Below, one piece after another: positions 39,552-48,010 of a DNA stretch of 64,000 bases. Numbering within the stretch: the stretch's first letter is position 1; every line of letters begins with the position of its first letter. Below the pieces are notes generated by a model that worked only from the letters and a program-made list of their open reading frames with translations, was not told the DNA's origin and did no database searches. Position numbers and translations under genes: made by a program. This DNA comes from Tagaea sp. CACIAM 22H2 (GTDB lineage Bacteria; Pseudomonadota; Alphaproteobacteria; CACIAM-22H2): positions 150,045-214,044 of the forward strand of contig PVXE01000001.1 of NCBI GenBank assembly GCA_014444615.1, read 5' to 3'.

Positions 39552-39567
39552 AACGTCACGCTACGGT
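39538..39567 (+). promoter_or_regulatory. Candidate sigma-70 promoter of tctCBA
   Basis: TTGACA at 39538-39543, an 18-bp spacer, then TACGGT at 39562-39567, a weak -10. Transcription would begin in operator 3 (39571-39596), consistent with repression by steric block. The -35 is created by the T variant in the second tandem repeat copy. Confidence 0.4.
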
Positions 39568-39570
39568 TGT

Positions 39571-39596
39571 GGAACTGAAGTTCATATATATGAACC
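39571..39596 (-). promoter_or_regulatory. IclR-type operator, site 3 (tctC promoter)
   Basis: Read on the minus strand: GGTTCA-TATATA-TGAACT-TCA-GTTCC, the same 26-bp three-half-site layout in opposite orientation. It contains the perfect 16-bp palindrome GTTCATATATATGAAC (39580-39595) and lies 53 bp upstream of tctC. Confidence 0.78.
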
Positions 39597-39648
39597 AAAA
39601 CGGCAGGCGCCGGAAACGGACGCCGCCACGATCGGGGAGTAGCGCGCG

Positions 39649-40593
39649 ATGACATCGATCCGCAGCATCGTTTCCGTTTTCGCCGTCGCGTTGGCGCTTG
39701 CCGCACCCGCCGCCGCGCAAAACTTTCCGTCAAAACCGATCCAAGTCGTCGTGCCGGCGGGCCCCGGTTCCGCGACGGATACGGTCGCGCGCCTGGTACT
39801 GAAAAAGATCGAGGAGCAGGGCGCGTTCTCGCGGCCCTTCGTGGTCATCAACAACTCGGCCGGGCCGGTCGCCGCGACGCGCGTCAAGGAAGCGGCGCCC
39901 GACGGGCACGAGTTGCTCGTCTACCATCTCGGTCTGCCGGGGCTGAAAGCCGTCGGCCGTCTGCCCTTCGGCGTCGAGGCGTTCGAGCCGCTGGGCCAGA
40001 CCGGCAGCACGCGCTTCCTGGTCGTTGCGGCGACCGAAGGCCCCTACAAAGATCTGCGGTCGTTGATCGCGGCGGCGAAAGCCAAGCCCGGCGAGATCAC
40101 GGAAGCCAATTCGATCGGCGGCGCGGTGCATATCGCGGCGCTGTCGCTCGCCAACGATGCCGGGTTCAAGGCTCGCGTCGTCAATGTCGGCGACGGTCCC
40201 AAGCGTCTCGCCTCCGTGCTCGGCGGCCATACGGGCTATACTTTCGTCAGCCCGCAGGAATATCTCGGCTTTCAGGGCAAAGGCGTACAGGCGATCGCGG
40301 TCGTCGGCGCCGATCGCAGCCGCCTGTGGCCGGACGTGCCCACGACCAAGGAACTCGGTCTCGCGACCGATATCTCGGTCGACACCTGGTGGTTCGCGCC
40401 CAAGGGCACGCCCGCCGACATCGTCAAGCGCCTGTCCGACGCGATCGGCAAGGCGATGACCGACGACGCGTTGAAGGAAGCGTTGGCCAAGCAAGGCGTC
40501 GATGCCGTGCATCTCGATGCCGGCCGCGCCAAGGCGCGCGTCGAACAGATCGACCGGATCGTTCAGCCGCTCGGACCCGCTTTGGGCGGCTGA
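39649..40593 (+). CDS. tctC: Tripartite tricarboxylate transporter-type substrate-binding protein (TctC/Bug family)
   Basis: A 314-residue periplasmic protein with a Sec signal (SIVSVFAVALALAAPAAAQ, cleavage near residue 23) followed by NFPSKPIQVVVPAGPGSATD, the hallmark start of Bug/TctC proteins. It delivers an organic acid to TctAB. First gene of tctCBA and under an IclR-type site, so the ligand may be a sugar acid of the same pathway (for example rhamnonate or a sulfated derivative); that is inference. Confidence 0.92.
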   Translation: MTSIRSIVSVFAVALALAAPAAAQNFPSKPIQVVVPAGPGSATDTVARLVLKKIEEQGAFSRPFVVINNSAGPVAATRVKEAAPDGHELLVYHLGLPGLKAVGRLPFGVEAFEPLGQTGSTRFLVVAATEGPYKDLRSLIAAAKAKPGEITEANSIGGAVHIAALSLANDAGFKARVVNVGDGPKRLASVLGGHTGYTFVSPQEYLGFQGKGVQAIAVVGADRSRLWPDVPTTKELGLATDISVDTWWFAPKGTPADIVKRLSDAIGKAMTDDALKEALAKQGVDAVHLDAGRAKARVEQIDRIVQPLGPALGG

Positions 40594-40608
40594 CGCGGGA
40601 CGAACTCG

Positions 40609-41109
40609 ATGGACGACATGTGCAAGGCGCGTAACGCCGATCTTGCCTTCGCGATTTTGACGATCGCCGTCGGTGCGTTGTTCTTCTTCGAAGCGCGCAA
40701 GCTGCCCGCCTCGCGTTTCGATCCGTTGGGGGCGGGCGCGTTCCCGATGGCGATTGCGGGATTGCTGACGATGATGGGCGTCGTCGCGCTGGTCATGACG
40801 CTCGCCGGCAAACGCATCGGTGCCGCGGAGACCTCGTTGATCGTCGGCGTCAATCAGACAGATCAAATGGCACCGCCGCGCCCGTGGCTGGCGGTGTTCA
40901 GCTTTCTTGCCGTGGCGACGTACACGGCCGTGCTGCAAATCTGGCCCGGTAACTATATGTGGGCGACGGCGGCACTGCTGGCCGCGTTGGGCATCGCCAT
41001 GTCGCCGCGCGATCCTCGTTCGGCCGGTATCGCCCTGACGATCGCGGTCACCGGCGCGGCTTTCCTCGATTACGTCTTCGGCACGTTGCTGCGATTGTCC
41101 ATGCCGTGA
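40609..41109 (+). CDS. tctB: Tripartite tricarboxylate transporter TctB-family membrane protein
   Basis: A 166-residue protein with four hydrophobic segments. It includes the family-typical start (DLAFAILTIAVGALFFFEAR), then the SRFDPLGAGAFPMAIAGLL motif with G-A-x-x-F-P. Small membrane subunit of the TTT importer. Its stop overlaps the GTG start of tctA. Confidence 0.9.
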   Translation: MDDMCKARNADLAFAILTIAVGALFFFEARKLPASRFDPLGAGAFPMAIAGLLTMMGVVALVMTLAGKRIGAAETSLIVGVNQTDQMAPPRPWLAVFSFLAVATYTAVLQIWPGNYMWATAALLAALGIAMSPRDPRSAGIALTIAVTGAAFLDYVFGTLLRLSMP

Positions 41110-42575
41110 TCGACGCCTTCACTCATCTGTTGCAACCCTCGTTGCTGCTGTTGATGTGCGGCGGCGTGTTCTTGGGCATCGTCATCGGGGTGTTGCCCGG
41201 CATCAATGCGGGCACGCTGCTCGTCTTGATCCTGCCCTTCACCTTCACGATGGCGAGCATCGATGCGGTCGTTTTACTGATCGCCGCCTTCGTCGGTGCG
41301 GTCAGCGGCGGGTTGATCACCGCGACGCTGATGCGCATTCCCGGCGAGCCCAACGCGATCATGACGACGATGGACAGTTTCCCGATGGCGAAGGCGGGGT
41401 ATCCGGGCCGCGCGCTGGGCCTGGGTAATTCCGCGTCGATCGTCGGCGGCGCCTTGTCGTGGGTGGCGCTGGTGATGCTTGCACCGCCGCTCGCCCGCGT
41501 CGCGGTCGTGTTCGGGCCGTGGGAATACTTTGCCATCGTCTGTCTGGCGCTGACCTTGATCGCGTCGCTCAGCCGCGGCTCGCTGATCAAGGGGATCATC
41601 TCGGCGCTGTTCGGCATGCTGGTGGCGATGCCGGGACTCGACTCGTCGTCGGGCGCCCAGCGCTTCACGTTCGGCTGGGTCGAGATGTCCTCCGGCTTCG
41701 AGTTGCTGCCGGTGATATTGGGTATTTTCGCGATCAGCCAATTGCTGTCGGACACGGTCAATATCGACGAGCAGGCGGGCGAGCGCGTGCGGGCAAACAT
41801 GCGCGGCATCGTGCTGTCGCTGAAAGACTATGTGCGCCACGGTTTCAACATGGTCCGATCGTCGTTGATCGGCATCGCGATGGGCATTTTGCCCGGCGTC
41901 GGGGCGACGATCGCGTCGATCGTCGCCTATACGACCGCGCGCGCCGCGTCGAAAGAACCGGAAAAGTTCGGCAAGGGCAGCGAAGAAGCGATCGTCGCCG
42001 CCGAAAGCGCCAACAACGCGACGACGGGCGGCACACTCATCCCGCTTTTGGCGCTGGGCATTCCCGGCGGTCTCGCGGACTCGGTGCTGCTCGGCGCGTT
42101 GATGGTCCATAATCTGGCGCCGGGACCGATGCTGTATACGCACAACCCCGAAATCGTGAACGCGATCGTCGGTGCGCATTTGCTCAGTCATGTGCTGATG
42201 TTCGCCTTCATGACCGGCGGCGTGATGATCTTCGCTTGGTTGATGGTGCTGGAACGCGCCTGGATTTTCCCGATGGTGTTCGCGATTTGCGTGCTTGGCG
42301 CCTTCACCGGCGGCGCGCGGATTTTCGACGTTTGGGTGATGCTCGGCTTCGGCCTTGTCGGCTACGCGATGGAGTACGCGCGCGTGCCGATCGCGCCCTT
42401 CGTCGTGGGCATGGTGCTCGCACCGCTTGCCGAGGAGCAGCTGCGCACCGGATTGATGGCGTCGGGCGGCACGTTCTGGGCGATCCTCGACCGGCCAATC
42501 GCGCTCGCTTTCGTCGCCATCGCGGTCGCAATGTTGCTTTGGCCGCTGTTCCGGCAGCGCGCGGCGCGCGCCTAG
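41106..42575 (+). CDS. tctA: Tripartite tricarboxylate transporter TctA-family membrane protein
   Basis: A 489-residue permease with about eleven hydrophobic segments. The GTG start at 41106 was chosen because it overlaps tctB by 4 bp and yields the family N-terminus (FTHLLQPSLLLLMCGGVFLG, then GVLPGINAGTLLVLILPFTF). Repeated GxLPGxGAT-type motifs (ILPGVGATIASIVAY) and ALGIPGGLADSVLLGAL are diagnostic of TctA. Last gene of tctCBA; ends in a convergent junction with a palindrome. Confidence 0.93.
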   Translation: MIDAFTHLLQPSLLLLMCGGVFLGIVIGVLPGINAGTLLVLILPFTFTMASIDAVVLLIAAFVGAVSGGLITATLMRIPGEPNAIMTTMDSFPMAKAGYPGRALGLGNSASIVGGALSWVALVMLAPPLARVAVVFGPWEYFAIVCLALTLIASLSRGSLIKGIISALFGMLVAMPGLDSSSGAQRFTFGWVEMSSGFELLPVILGIFAISQLLSDTVNIDEQAGERVRANMRGIVLSLKDYVRHGFNMVRSSLIGIAMGILPGVGATIASIVAYTTARAASKEPEKFGKGSEEAIVAAESANNATTGGTLIPLLALGIPGGLADSVLLGALMVHNLAPGPMLYTHNPEIVNAIVGAHLLSHVLMFAFMTGGVMIFAWLMVLERAWIFPMVFAICVLGAFTGGARIFDVWVMLGFGLVGYAMEYARVPIAPFVVGMVLAPLAEEQLRTGLMASGGTFWAILDRPIALAFVAIAVAMLLWPLFRQRAARA

Positions 42576-42583
42576 ACGCGCCG

Positions 42584-42599
42584 GGCCGCCTAGGCGGCC
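42584..42599. repeat. Perfect 16-bp palindrome at a convergent gene junction
   Basis: GGCCGCCTAGGCGGCC lies between the tctA stop (42575) and the end of the convergent DUF3429 gene, whose TAG stop (42590-42592) is in its centre. A short 7-bp G/C stem without a U-run: possible weak bidirectional transcription barrier. Confidence 0.4.
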
Positions 42600-43024
42600 A
42601 GACCAAGAAGCAGGCTGACGATGGCGCCCGCCGAAAGCGGTACGCGCAGCGCGCGGTACCAATCCGGTGCGGCAAGCAGCCGAAGATCGGCGGCGAGCAG
42701 CGCCGCAAGACCGGCGGCCAGCAAGATCAGCCCGTGTCCGGGCGACAGCAGCAACGCGATCCACGCGGTCAGCGACGGCACGACGCTGATGGCGAGCGGC
42801 GCGAATAAAGGCGCGCCGCCAGGTGCCGCGATCGCGAGCCCCCAGCGCACGCCGCCCAAGAACGAAATGATGGCAGCGCCGTAGGCGATCAGGGCTTGCG
42901 GCGCGATATCGTGAAAAGGCGCCGACGGCGACAGGCTTGCCGCAGCCGTCGCGAAGAACGGCAGCAATCCCAGAAAGCCCAGAGTTCGCGCCGCCGGAGG
43001 AATGGCGCCGAGTTCATTCCACAT
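42590..43024 (-). CDS. DUF3429 (TMEM69-like) membrane protein
   Basis: A 144-residue protein with four to five hydrophobic segments. It has the family landmarks PPAARTLGFLGLLPFFATAA, the QALIAYGAAIISFLGGVRWG block and PSLTAWIALLLSPGHGL. The start MWNELGAIPP was chosen because upstream frame is Arg-rich and would overlap the next gene. Function of the family is unknown. Probably co-transcribed with the DCC-family gene 5 bp upstream. Confidence 0.82.
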   Translation of the reverse strand: MWNELGAIPPAARTLGFLGLLPFFATAAASLSPSAPFHDIAPQALIAYGAAIISFLGGVRWGLAIAAPGGAPLFAPLAISVVPSLTAWIALLLSPGHGLILLAAGLAALLAADLRLLAAPDWYRALRVPLSAGAIVSLLLGLAA

Positions 43025-43029
43025 CCGAT

Positions 43030-43425
43030 TTATCCTGCCGAAATTCGCCGCGATACGAAGACGAAGCCGCGCACGATGGCCGGCCGCACGCGCAGAAAGG
43101 CGCGATAGCCGATCTCCAAGCCGCGCAGAACGGGCGGCCATGCGGCGAGGTTGCCGAGCCAACGCCAGCCCGGCACGCGCCGCCACAATTCGGCGAAGGC
43201 CGCGGCGCCCGAAAGAAGCGTGCCGTCGGCGGCGACGACATGGAACCGCGCCAAGGCTCGGTCGCGCGAAAGCCCGGGCGGAAGGATGGCTTCGGGCGCC
43301 GCCACGTCGACGAAACACAAAGCCCGGCCGGCATCGCGCTTCGCATAGACGCCGATCTCCGCCCGGCAGAGCGGGCAATCGCCGTCGTAGAACACGCGCG
43401 TCCGTTTGTCGTCGATTTGATCCAT
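43030..43425 (-). CDS. DCC-family thiol-disulfide oxidoreductase-like protein (DUF393)
   Basis: A 131-residue protein beginning MDQIDDKRTRVFYDGDCPLC. The D-C-P-L-C motif is a thioredoxin-like CxxC near the N-terminus, and RVPGWRWLGNLAAWP follows as in DUF393 proteins. Predicted cytoplasmic redox protein; partner unknown. Paired with the DUF3429 gene, a combination I regard as housekeeping rather than part of the neighbouring catabolic islands. Confidence 0.82.
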   Translation of the reverse strand: MDQIDDKRTRVFYDGDCPLCRAEIGVYAKRDAGRALCFVDVAAPEAILPPGLSRDRALARFHVVAADGTLLSGAAAFAELWRRVPGWRWLGNLAAWPPVLRGLEIGYRAFLRVRPAIVRGFVFVSRRISAG

Positions 43426-43501
43426 CGTGCCGTTTACGCATCGCCGGCGCGTTTGGATCTTCCGGATGGTCCACGCCCGATCCGATCTTTGTACGGCGGC
43501 C

Positions 43502-45394
43502 TTATCCGATCGCTTGGATCGCGGCCCGGGCGAGGCGGGCTTGTGCGGCGAGGCGAATGCCGGCGTTCGCGGCGCCGTAGCCCGCGTAACCATCGCGCTG
43601 CACGATCTCGAAGAAGAATCCGCCGTCGAGCGTCGCCGTATAGGCCTGCAAAAACACGCCGCCGCCGTCGCGATCATAGAGAATGTTCAGCGCCTTGAAC
43701 GCGTCGATCTCGGCGGGCGAGAGATCGGTGCGTACTTCGAGGTCATCGTAGTAGTTCTCGGGGATCGGGAGCATCTCGACGCCGCCCGCTTTGAGCTTGG
43801 CGAGCGTCGCTTTGATGTCGGCGGTGCGCAGCGCGATATGCTGAACGCCCGAGCCGAAGAAATCGGTGACGAATTTCGCCGACAGCGTGCGATGGCTTTG
43901 CGAGCCGTTGAGCACTAGGCGAAACCCCGTCGCATCCTTGGCACCGAGGCCGCTCTCGACGACCTGGCTCTGCACCACGCCGCCGGGATCGAGAACGGCT
44001 TGCGTGGGCGTTTTCCGCGCGTCGAGCAGCGACGTATAGAACAGCAGCCAGGTCAGCATCTCCTCGTACTGCATGCTCTGCGAAACGTGATCGACCGCGA
44101 ACAGGCCGCTCCCCGCGGATTGCGTGCCGGTCGGCACGAAATCCACCTCCGACCATTTGCCGAGAATACCGTCGACGAAATAAAGCAAGCTGCCGCCCAC
44201 GCCGCGCACGGCGGGAATGTCGAGCTCGCCGGGGCTGACCGCGCCCTTGTGCGGCGTATCCAGCAAGGCGCGCGCGCGTTCGAGCGTCGCGGCCGCATCG
44301 GGCACGTTCAGCGCCAGCGCGCAGACCGACGTGCCATGCGTGATCTGATAGGAATGCGCGAAGCCTTCCTTGTCGCTGTTCAAGACGATGCGGATTTCGC
44401 CTTGGCCCCACAGCGACACGTCCTTGGACCGGTGCTGGCCGGTCTTGGCGAAGCCCAAAGCGGTCAGGAATTTCTCGAAGCCCGGCCGGTCGCCTTCGTC
44501 CACCGCGAACTCGACGAACTCCACCTTGCGCACCGGGGCGGGCGGCGGCATCGGAACCGCGCCGGGTACCGTGAGTTTCGACTTGCGCTGGGTTTCATCC
44601 ATCAACGCGATCAACGAGCGCCGCCCGTCGAGCGCCACCGAGCGCGCGGAGCCCGCTCGGAAACGGTCGTTGAAGATTTCCAGCGACAGATGGCCGTCGT
44701 AACCGGTGGCCGTCAGCGCATCCATGAAGGCGACCATGTCGAAATCGCCCTGGCCCGGCAGGCAACGCCAATGGCGGCCCCAGGACAGATAGTCCATCTG
44801 CAGCTTTGGCGCGTCGGCGATCTGGACCAAGAAGATGCGGTCACCGGGGATGGCGCGGATGGGCTCGATATCGAGCCCGCGCGCGAAGATATGGAACGTG
44901 TCGAGCACCGTGCCGACTTGGGGGTGATTGGCACGGCGCACCACTTCCCAGGCGTCGCGGTAGTCGTTGATGTGCTTGCCCCAGGCGAGCGCTTCATAGG
45001 CCACGCGAAGCCCGCGCTTCGCGGCACGTTCGCCCAATTCCTTGAAGTCGGCGGCGAGGCGGTCGATGCCGCCTTGCGCGTCGGGCGCCACGCTCGAGCA
45101 GACGAACAGAAGATCGGTGCCGAGTTCCTGCAGCAGGTCGAATTTTCGTTCGGCGCGGTCGAAGGTGCGAACGCGCTTCTCCGCAGGCATGCCTTCGAAA
45201 TCGCGAAAGGGCTGGCAGGTGACGATCTTCAGGCCCAGATCTTCGCACAGCGCGCGCACTTCCGTGGGCGATCCCGGATGCGCGATCAGATCGTTTTCGA
45301 ACAGCTCGACCGCGCGGAAACCTGCGGCGGCGATCGCTTCAAGCTTCTCCCGCAGATTCCCCGACAAGCAGACCGTGGCGATCGATGTGCGCAT
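43502..45394 (-). CDS. quiC: 3-dehydroshikimate dehydratase fused to HPPD-like domain (QuiC1 type)
   Basis: A 630-residue two-domain protein. Residues 1-270 form a sugar-isomerase-like TIM barrel (RTSIATVCLSGNLREKLEAI; WGKHINDYRDAW; TVLDTFHIFARGLD; HLSLEIFND) with metal ligands Glu/Asp/Glu as in dehydroshikimate dehydratases. Residues 290-630 resemble 4-hydroxyphenylpyruvate dioxygenase (VDHVSQSMQYEEMLTWLLFY; VQHIALRTADI; FFEIVQRDGYAGYG). This matches QuiC1, which turns 3-dehydroshikimate into protocatechuate. It closes the quinate/shikimate operon. Confidence 0.92.
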   Translation of the reverse strand: MRTSIATVCLSGNLREKLEAIAAAGFRAVELFENDLIAHPGSPTEVRALCEDLGLKIVTCQPFRDFEGMPAEKRVRTFDRAERKFDLLQELGTDLLFVCSSVAPDAQGGIDRLAADFKELGERAAKRGLRVAYEALAWGKHINDYRDAWEVVRRANHPQVGTVLDTFHIFARGLDIEPIRAIPGDRIFLVQIADAPKLQMDYLSWGRHWRCLPGQGDFDMVAFMDALTATGYDGHLSLEIFNDRFRAGSARSVALDGRRSLIALMDETQRKSKLTVPGAVPMPPPAPVRKVEFVEFAVDEGDRPGFEKFLTALGFAKTGQHRSKDVSLWGQGEIRIVLNSDKEGFAHSYQITHGTSVCALALNVPDAAATLERARALLDTPHKGAVSPGELDIPAVRGVGGSLLYFVDGILGKWSEVDFVPTGTQSAGSGLFAVDHVSQSMQYEEMLTWLLFYTSLLDARKTPTQAVLDPGGVVQSQVVESGLGAKDATGFRLVLNGSQSHRTLSAKFVTDFFGSGVQHIALRTADIKATLAKLKAGGVEMLPIPENYYDDLEVRTDLSPAEIDAFKALNILYDRDGGGVFLQAYTATLDGGFFFEIVQRDGYAGYGAANAGIRLAAQARLARAAIQAIG

Positions 45395-45406
45395 GGGGGC
45401 GACCCT

Positions 45407-46243
45407 TCAATAGGAGATACGGGCGTGGGCGCGCAGCGTTTCGGGCGTCGTCGTGGCGAAGCCAAAGAACTCGAGATAGGCGGGGATCTGCTCGAACAGC
45501 ATATCAATCCCGACTTGCGTTCGGCAGCCGCGCGCCTTGGCCGCCGCCAGGAAGGCGGTCGTCTCTGCTTTCATGACGACCTCGCCGACGAAGGTTTCGG
45601 GTTCGAGCAAGGAAGCGTCCAGCGGCAATGGATCGCCCGCATTCATTCCCAGCGGCGTCGCGTTGACCACGATATCGAAGCCGCGCGGATCGTTGCTGCC
45701 GGTTTCGATGCGTAACGCGGGGTAATGGCGCACGAGGCGTGCCGCAAGACCGTCCATCGCCGCCGCGTCGAGATCGTGAAGCGCGATACGCGCGGCACCC
45801 GCGGCCGCCAGCGATGCGGCGATGGCCGAGCCGACGCCGCCCGCGCCGACGATCATCGCGCGTGCCCCTTCGACGCGCTGGCCCTTGCGCTTCACGCCGC
45901 GCACGAAGCCTTCGCCGTCGAACATGTCGCCGATCAGCTTGCCGGCGGAATCGCGCTTGACGGCGTTGCAAGCCCCCGCGATGCGGACCGCCGGGCTGCA
46001 ATCGTCGAGCATTTCGACGACCGAGACCTTGTGCGGCATCGTGATCAGCGCGCCATCCAAATTCGTGAAGCGGAAGATCACGGGCAGGGCGGCGGCGAAG
46101 TCGCCCGCCCGTACGCCCATCGGCACGACACAGGCGTTGATGCCGTTCGCCTCGAAATAGGGATTGTAGATCATCGGCGCTTTGAAGGTCGCCGTCGGAT
46201 CGCCGATATGCGCGATGATCCGCGTATTGCCGTCGAGGGACAT
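45407..46243 (-). CDS. aroE: Shikimate dehydrogenase-family protein, catabolic variant
   Basis: A 278-residue AroE-fold protein starting MSLDGNTR, preceded by GGGGGAAAG; an in-frame ATG at 46261 would add six residues. Catalytic Lys lies in LITMPHKVS, Asp in DMFDGEGF, and the cofactor loop is IVGAGGVGSAIAASLAAAG. The substrate-carboxylate motif of AroE (SxS near the N-terminus) is replaced by DPTATFKAPMIYN, suggesting an altered substrate such as quinate or another cyclitol acid. Lies between aroQ and quiC, so it likely feeds 3-dehydroshikimate or dehydroquinate into the pathway. Confidence 0.82.
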   Translation of the reverse strand: MSLDGNTRIIAHIGDPTATFKAPMIYNPYFEANGINACVVPMGVRAGDFAAALPVIFRFTNLDGALITMPHKVSVVEMLDDCSPAVRIAGACNAVKRDSAGKLIGDMFDGEGFVRGVKRKGQRVEGARAMIVGAGGVGSAIAASLAAAGAARIALHDLDAAAMDGLAARLVRHYPALRIETGSNDPRGFDIVVNATPLGMNAGDPLPLDASLLEPETFVGEVVMKAETTAFLAAAKARGCRTQVGIDMLFEQIPAYLEFFGFATTTPETLRAHARISY

Positions 46244-46263
46244 GGCTTTCCCCCGCGCCATCG

Positions 46264-46704
46264 TCAGGCCGCGATCAGCAGGCGGCGCATCGCGTCGAGC
46301 GCCACGGGATAGCCGCCCGCGCCCAATCCCGCGATCACGGCCGTGGCGACCGGCGACACCAGCGAGCGATGGTAGATCGGCTCGCGCTTGTGGATGTTCG
46401 AGATGTGGAACTCCACGATCGGGCCGGGGAACATTTTGAGCGCGTCCATCACCGCCATCGAGGTGAAGGTGAAGGCGGCGGGATTGATCAGAATGCCGGC
46501 AGCGGGACGGTCGATCGCCTCGTGAATCCACGCGATCAGCGTTTCCTCGCTGTTGGTCTGCCGGAACTCGAGCGGCAGATCGCCCGCGGCTTCGCGGCAC
46601 ATCGCCTCGACCTCGGCCAGCGTCGTGCGGCCGTAAATCTCCGGCTCGCGCTTGCCGAGGCGGTTGAGGTTGGGGCCGTTGAGAACGTAAATCGGCTTCG
46701 ACAT
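46264..46704 (-). CDS. aroQ: Type II 3-dehydroquinate dehydratase
   Basis: A 146-residue dodecameric enzyme: VLNGPNLNRLGKREPEIYG with the catalytic Arg and Tyr, FRQTNSEE, ILINPAAFTFTS, and VEFHISNIHKREPIYHRS with the catalytic His. Converts 3-dehydroquinate to 3-dehydroshikimate. In this operon (TRAP importer, AroE-like, QuiC) it is catabolic. 4 bp downstream of dctM. Confidence 0.94.
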   Translation of the reverse strand: MSKPIYVLNGPNLNRLGKREPEIYGRTTLAEVEAMCREAAGDLPLEFRQTNSEETLIAWIHEAIDRPAAGILINPAAFTFTSMAVMDALKMFPGPIVEFHISNIHKREPIYHRSLVSPVATAVIAGLGAGGYPVALDAMRRLLIAA

Positions 46705-46708
46705 GCGT

Positions 46709-48010
46709 TTAACCCTGGTAGCCCATCGCGCGGGGCAGCCACAAAACCGTTTCCGGCACGAAGGTGATCAATGCGAGGGCCGCGATCATCGCCCAAAGGA
46801 AGGGCATCACGTCGCGCACGAGGTCGCGCAGCGGCACTTTGGCGATGTTGGTCATGATGAACAGCAACAGCCCGTAGGGCGGCGTGATCAACCCCAGCAT
46901 GATGTTGAACACCGCGACGACGCCGAAATGGATCATGTCGATCCCCAACGCCTTGGCCGTCGGCAGAAGCACTGGCACGATCACCAGCAGGATCGTCGTG
47001 CCTTCCAGAACGCAGCCGAGGATCAGCAGTATCACGTTGACTAGGATCAGGAACTCGATCTGGCTGAGATTCCAGCCTGAAATCACGCCTTTCAGCAGAT
47101 CGGGAATGTTCTCGATCGTGACGATGTAGTTCAGCACCAGCGCGCCTGCGATCAGCATGCCGATCGATGCCGAGACGCGCATGCTGCGCATCAACGCGCC
47201 GTAGAGATCGGCGAAGCCCACGCTGCGATAGAGCCCGGCCGAGATCAACAGCGCATAGGCGGCGGCGACGGCGGCGGCTTCCGTCGGCGTCGTGACGCCG
47301 CCATAGATGCCGCCGAGCAGCACCACGGGCATCATCAGCGTCGGTAAGGCGCGCCACGTGATGCCGGGAATTTCGCGGACCGGCACCGGTTTCTCGACCG
47401 GAAACTTTTTGACCTTGGCTTGCCAATCGACGATCAGCATTTGCGACGCGGCCATCATTAGGCCGGGCACGACGCCGCCCAGGAACAGGAAGCCGATCGA
47501 CGCGTCCGAGATCAGCGCGTAGAGCACCATCGGGATCGACGGCGGAATGATCGGCCCGATGACGGAGGACGCCGCCGTCAGCGCGGCGGCGAAGCTCGCG
47601 GTGTAGCGGTTGTCGCGGGTCATCATGACCTGCATCATTTTGCCGGTTCCCGCCGCGTCGGCGATCGCCGAGCCCGACATTCCCGCGAAGATCACGCTTT
47701 GCAGCACGTTGACCTGCGCGAGGCCGCCCCGGAAGCGCCCGACCAGCGCGTTGCAGAAGCCGAGCAGGCGGTCGGTCATGCTGCCGATATTCATCAACTC
47801 GGCCGCCAGCACGAACAACGGCACGGCCAGGATGATGTAGTTGTTGTACATCCCGTTCAGGATTTGCTCGGCGGCGATGCCCATATCCTGCCCGGCAAGC
47901 AGGAGATACAGGATCGAGCCCGCGATCATCGCGTGGCCGATGGGCAATCCCAGCAGCGACAGCAGCGTGATCGCGACCAGGGCGATCGACCAGGGTGATG
48001 CGAAATTCAT
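46709..48010 (-). CDS. dctM: TRAP transporter large permease (DctM)
   Basis: A 433-residue membrane protein with about twelve hydrophobic segments. Start MNFASPWSIAL at 48010 overlaps dctQ by 4 bp. It has the family landmarks LGLPIGHAMIAGS, VPLFVLAAELMNIGSMTDRL, GMSGSAIADAAGTGKMM, SSVIGPIIPPSIPMVLYA and GLITPPYGLLLFI. Sodium- or proton-driven importer channel, here for a quinate/shikimate-type acid by context. Confidence 0.95.
   Translation of the reverse strand: MNFASPWSIALVAITLLSLLGLPIGHAMIAGSILYLLLAGQDMGIAAEQILNGMYNNYIILAVPLFVLAAELMNIGSMTDRLLGFCNALVGRFRGGLAQVNVLQSVIFAGMSGSAIADAAGTGKMMQVMMTRDNRYTASFAAALTAASSVIGPIIPPSIPMVLYALISDASIGFLFLGGVVPGLMMAASQMLIVDWQAKVKKFPVEKPVPVREIPGITWRALPTLMMPVVLLGGIYGGVTTPTEAAAVAAAYALLISAGLYRSVGFADLYGALMRSMRVSASIGMLIAGALVLNYIVTIENIPDLLKGVISGWNLSQIEFLILVNVILLILGCVLEGTTILLVIVPVLLPTAKALGIDMIHFGVVAVFNIMLGLITPPYGLLLFIMTNIAKVPLRDLVRDVMPFLWAMIAALALITFVPETVLWLPRAMGYQG

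Noticed and set aside
42590..43474. Long upstream extension of the DUF3429 gene
   Set aside because: The extension is Arg-rich and overlaps the DCC-family gene in another frame; the start at 43024 gives the family-typical N-terminus.
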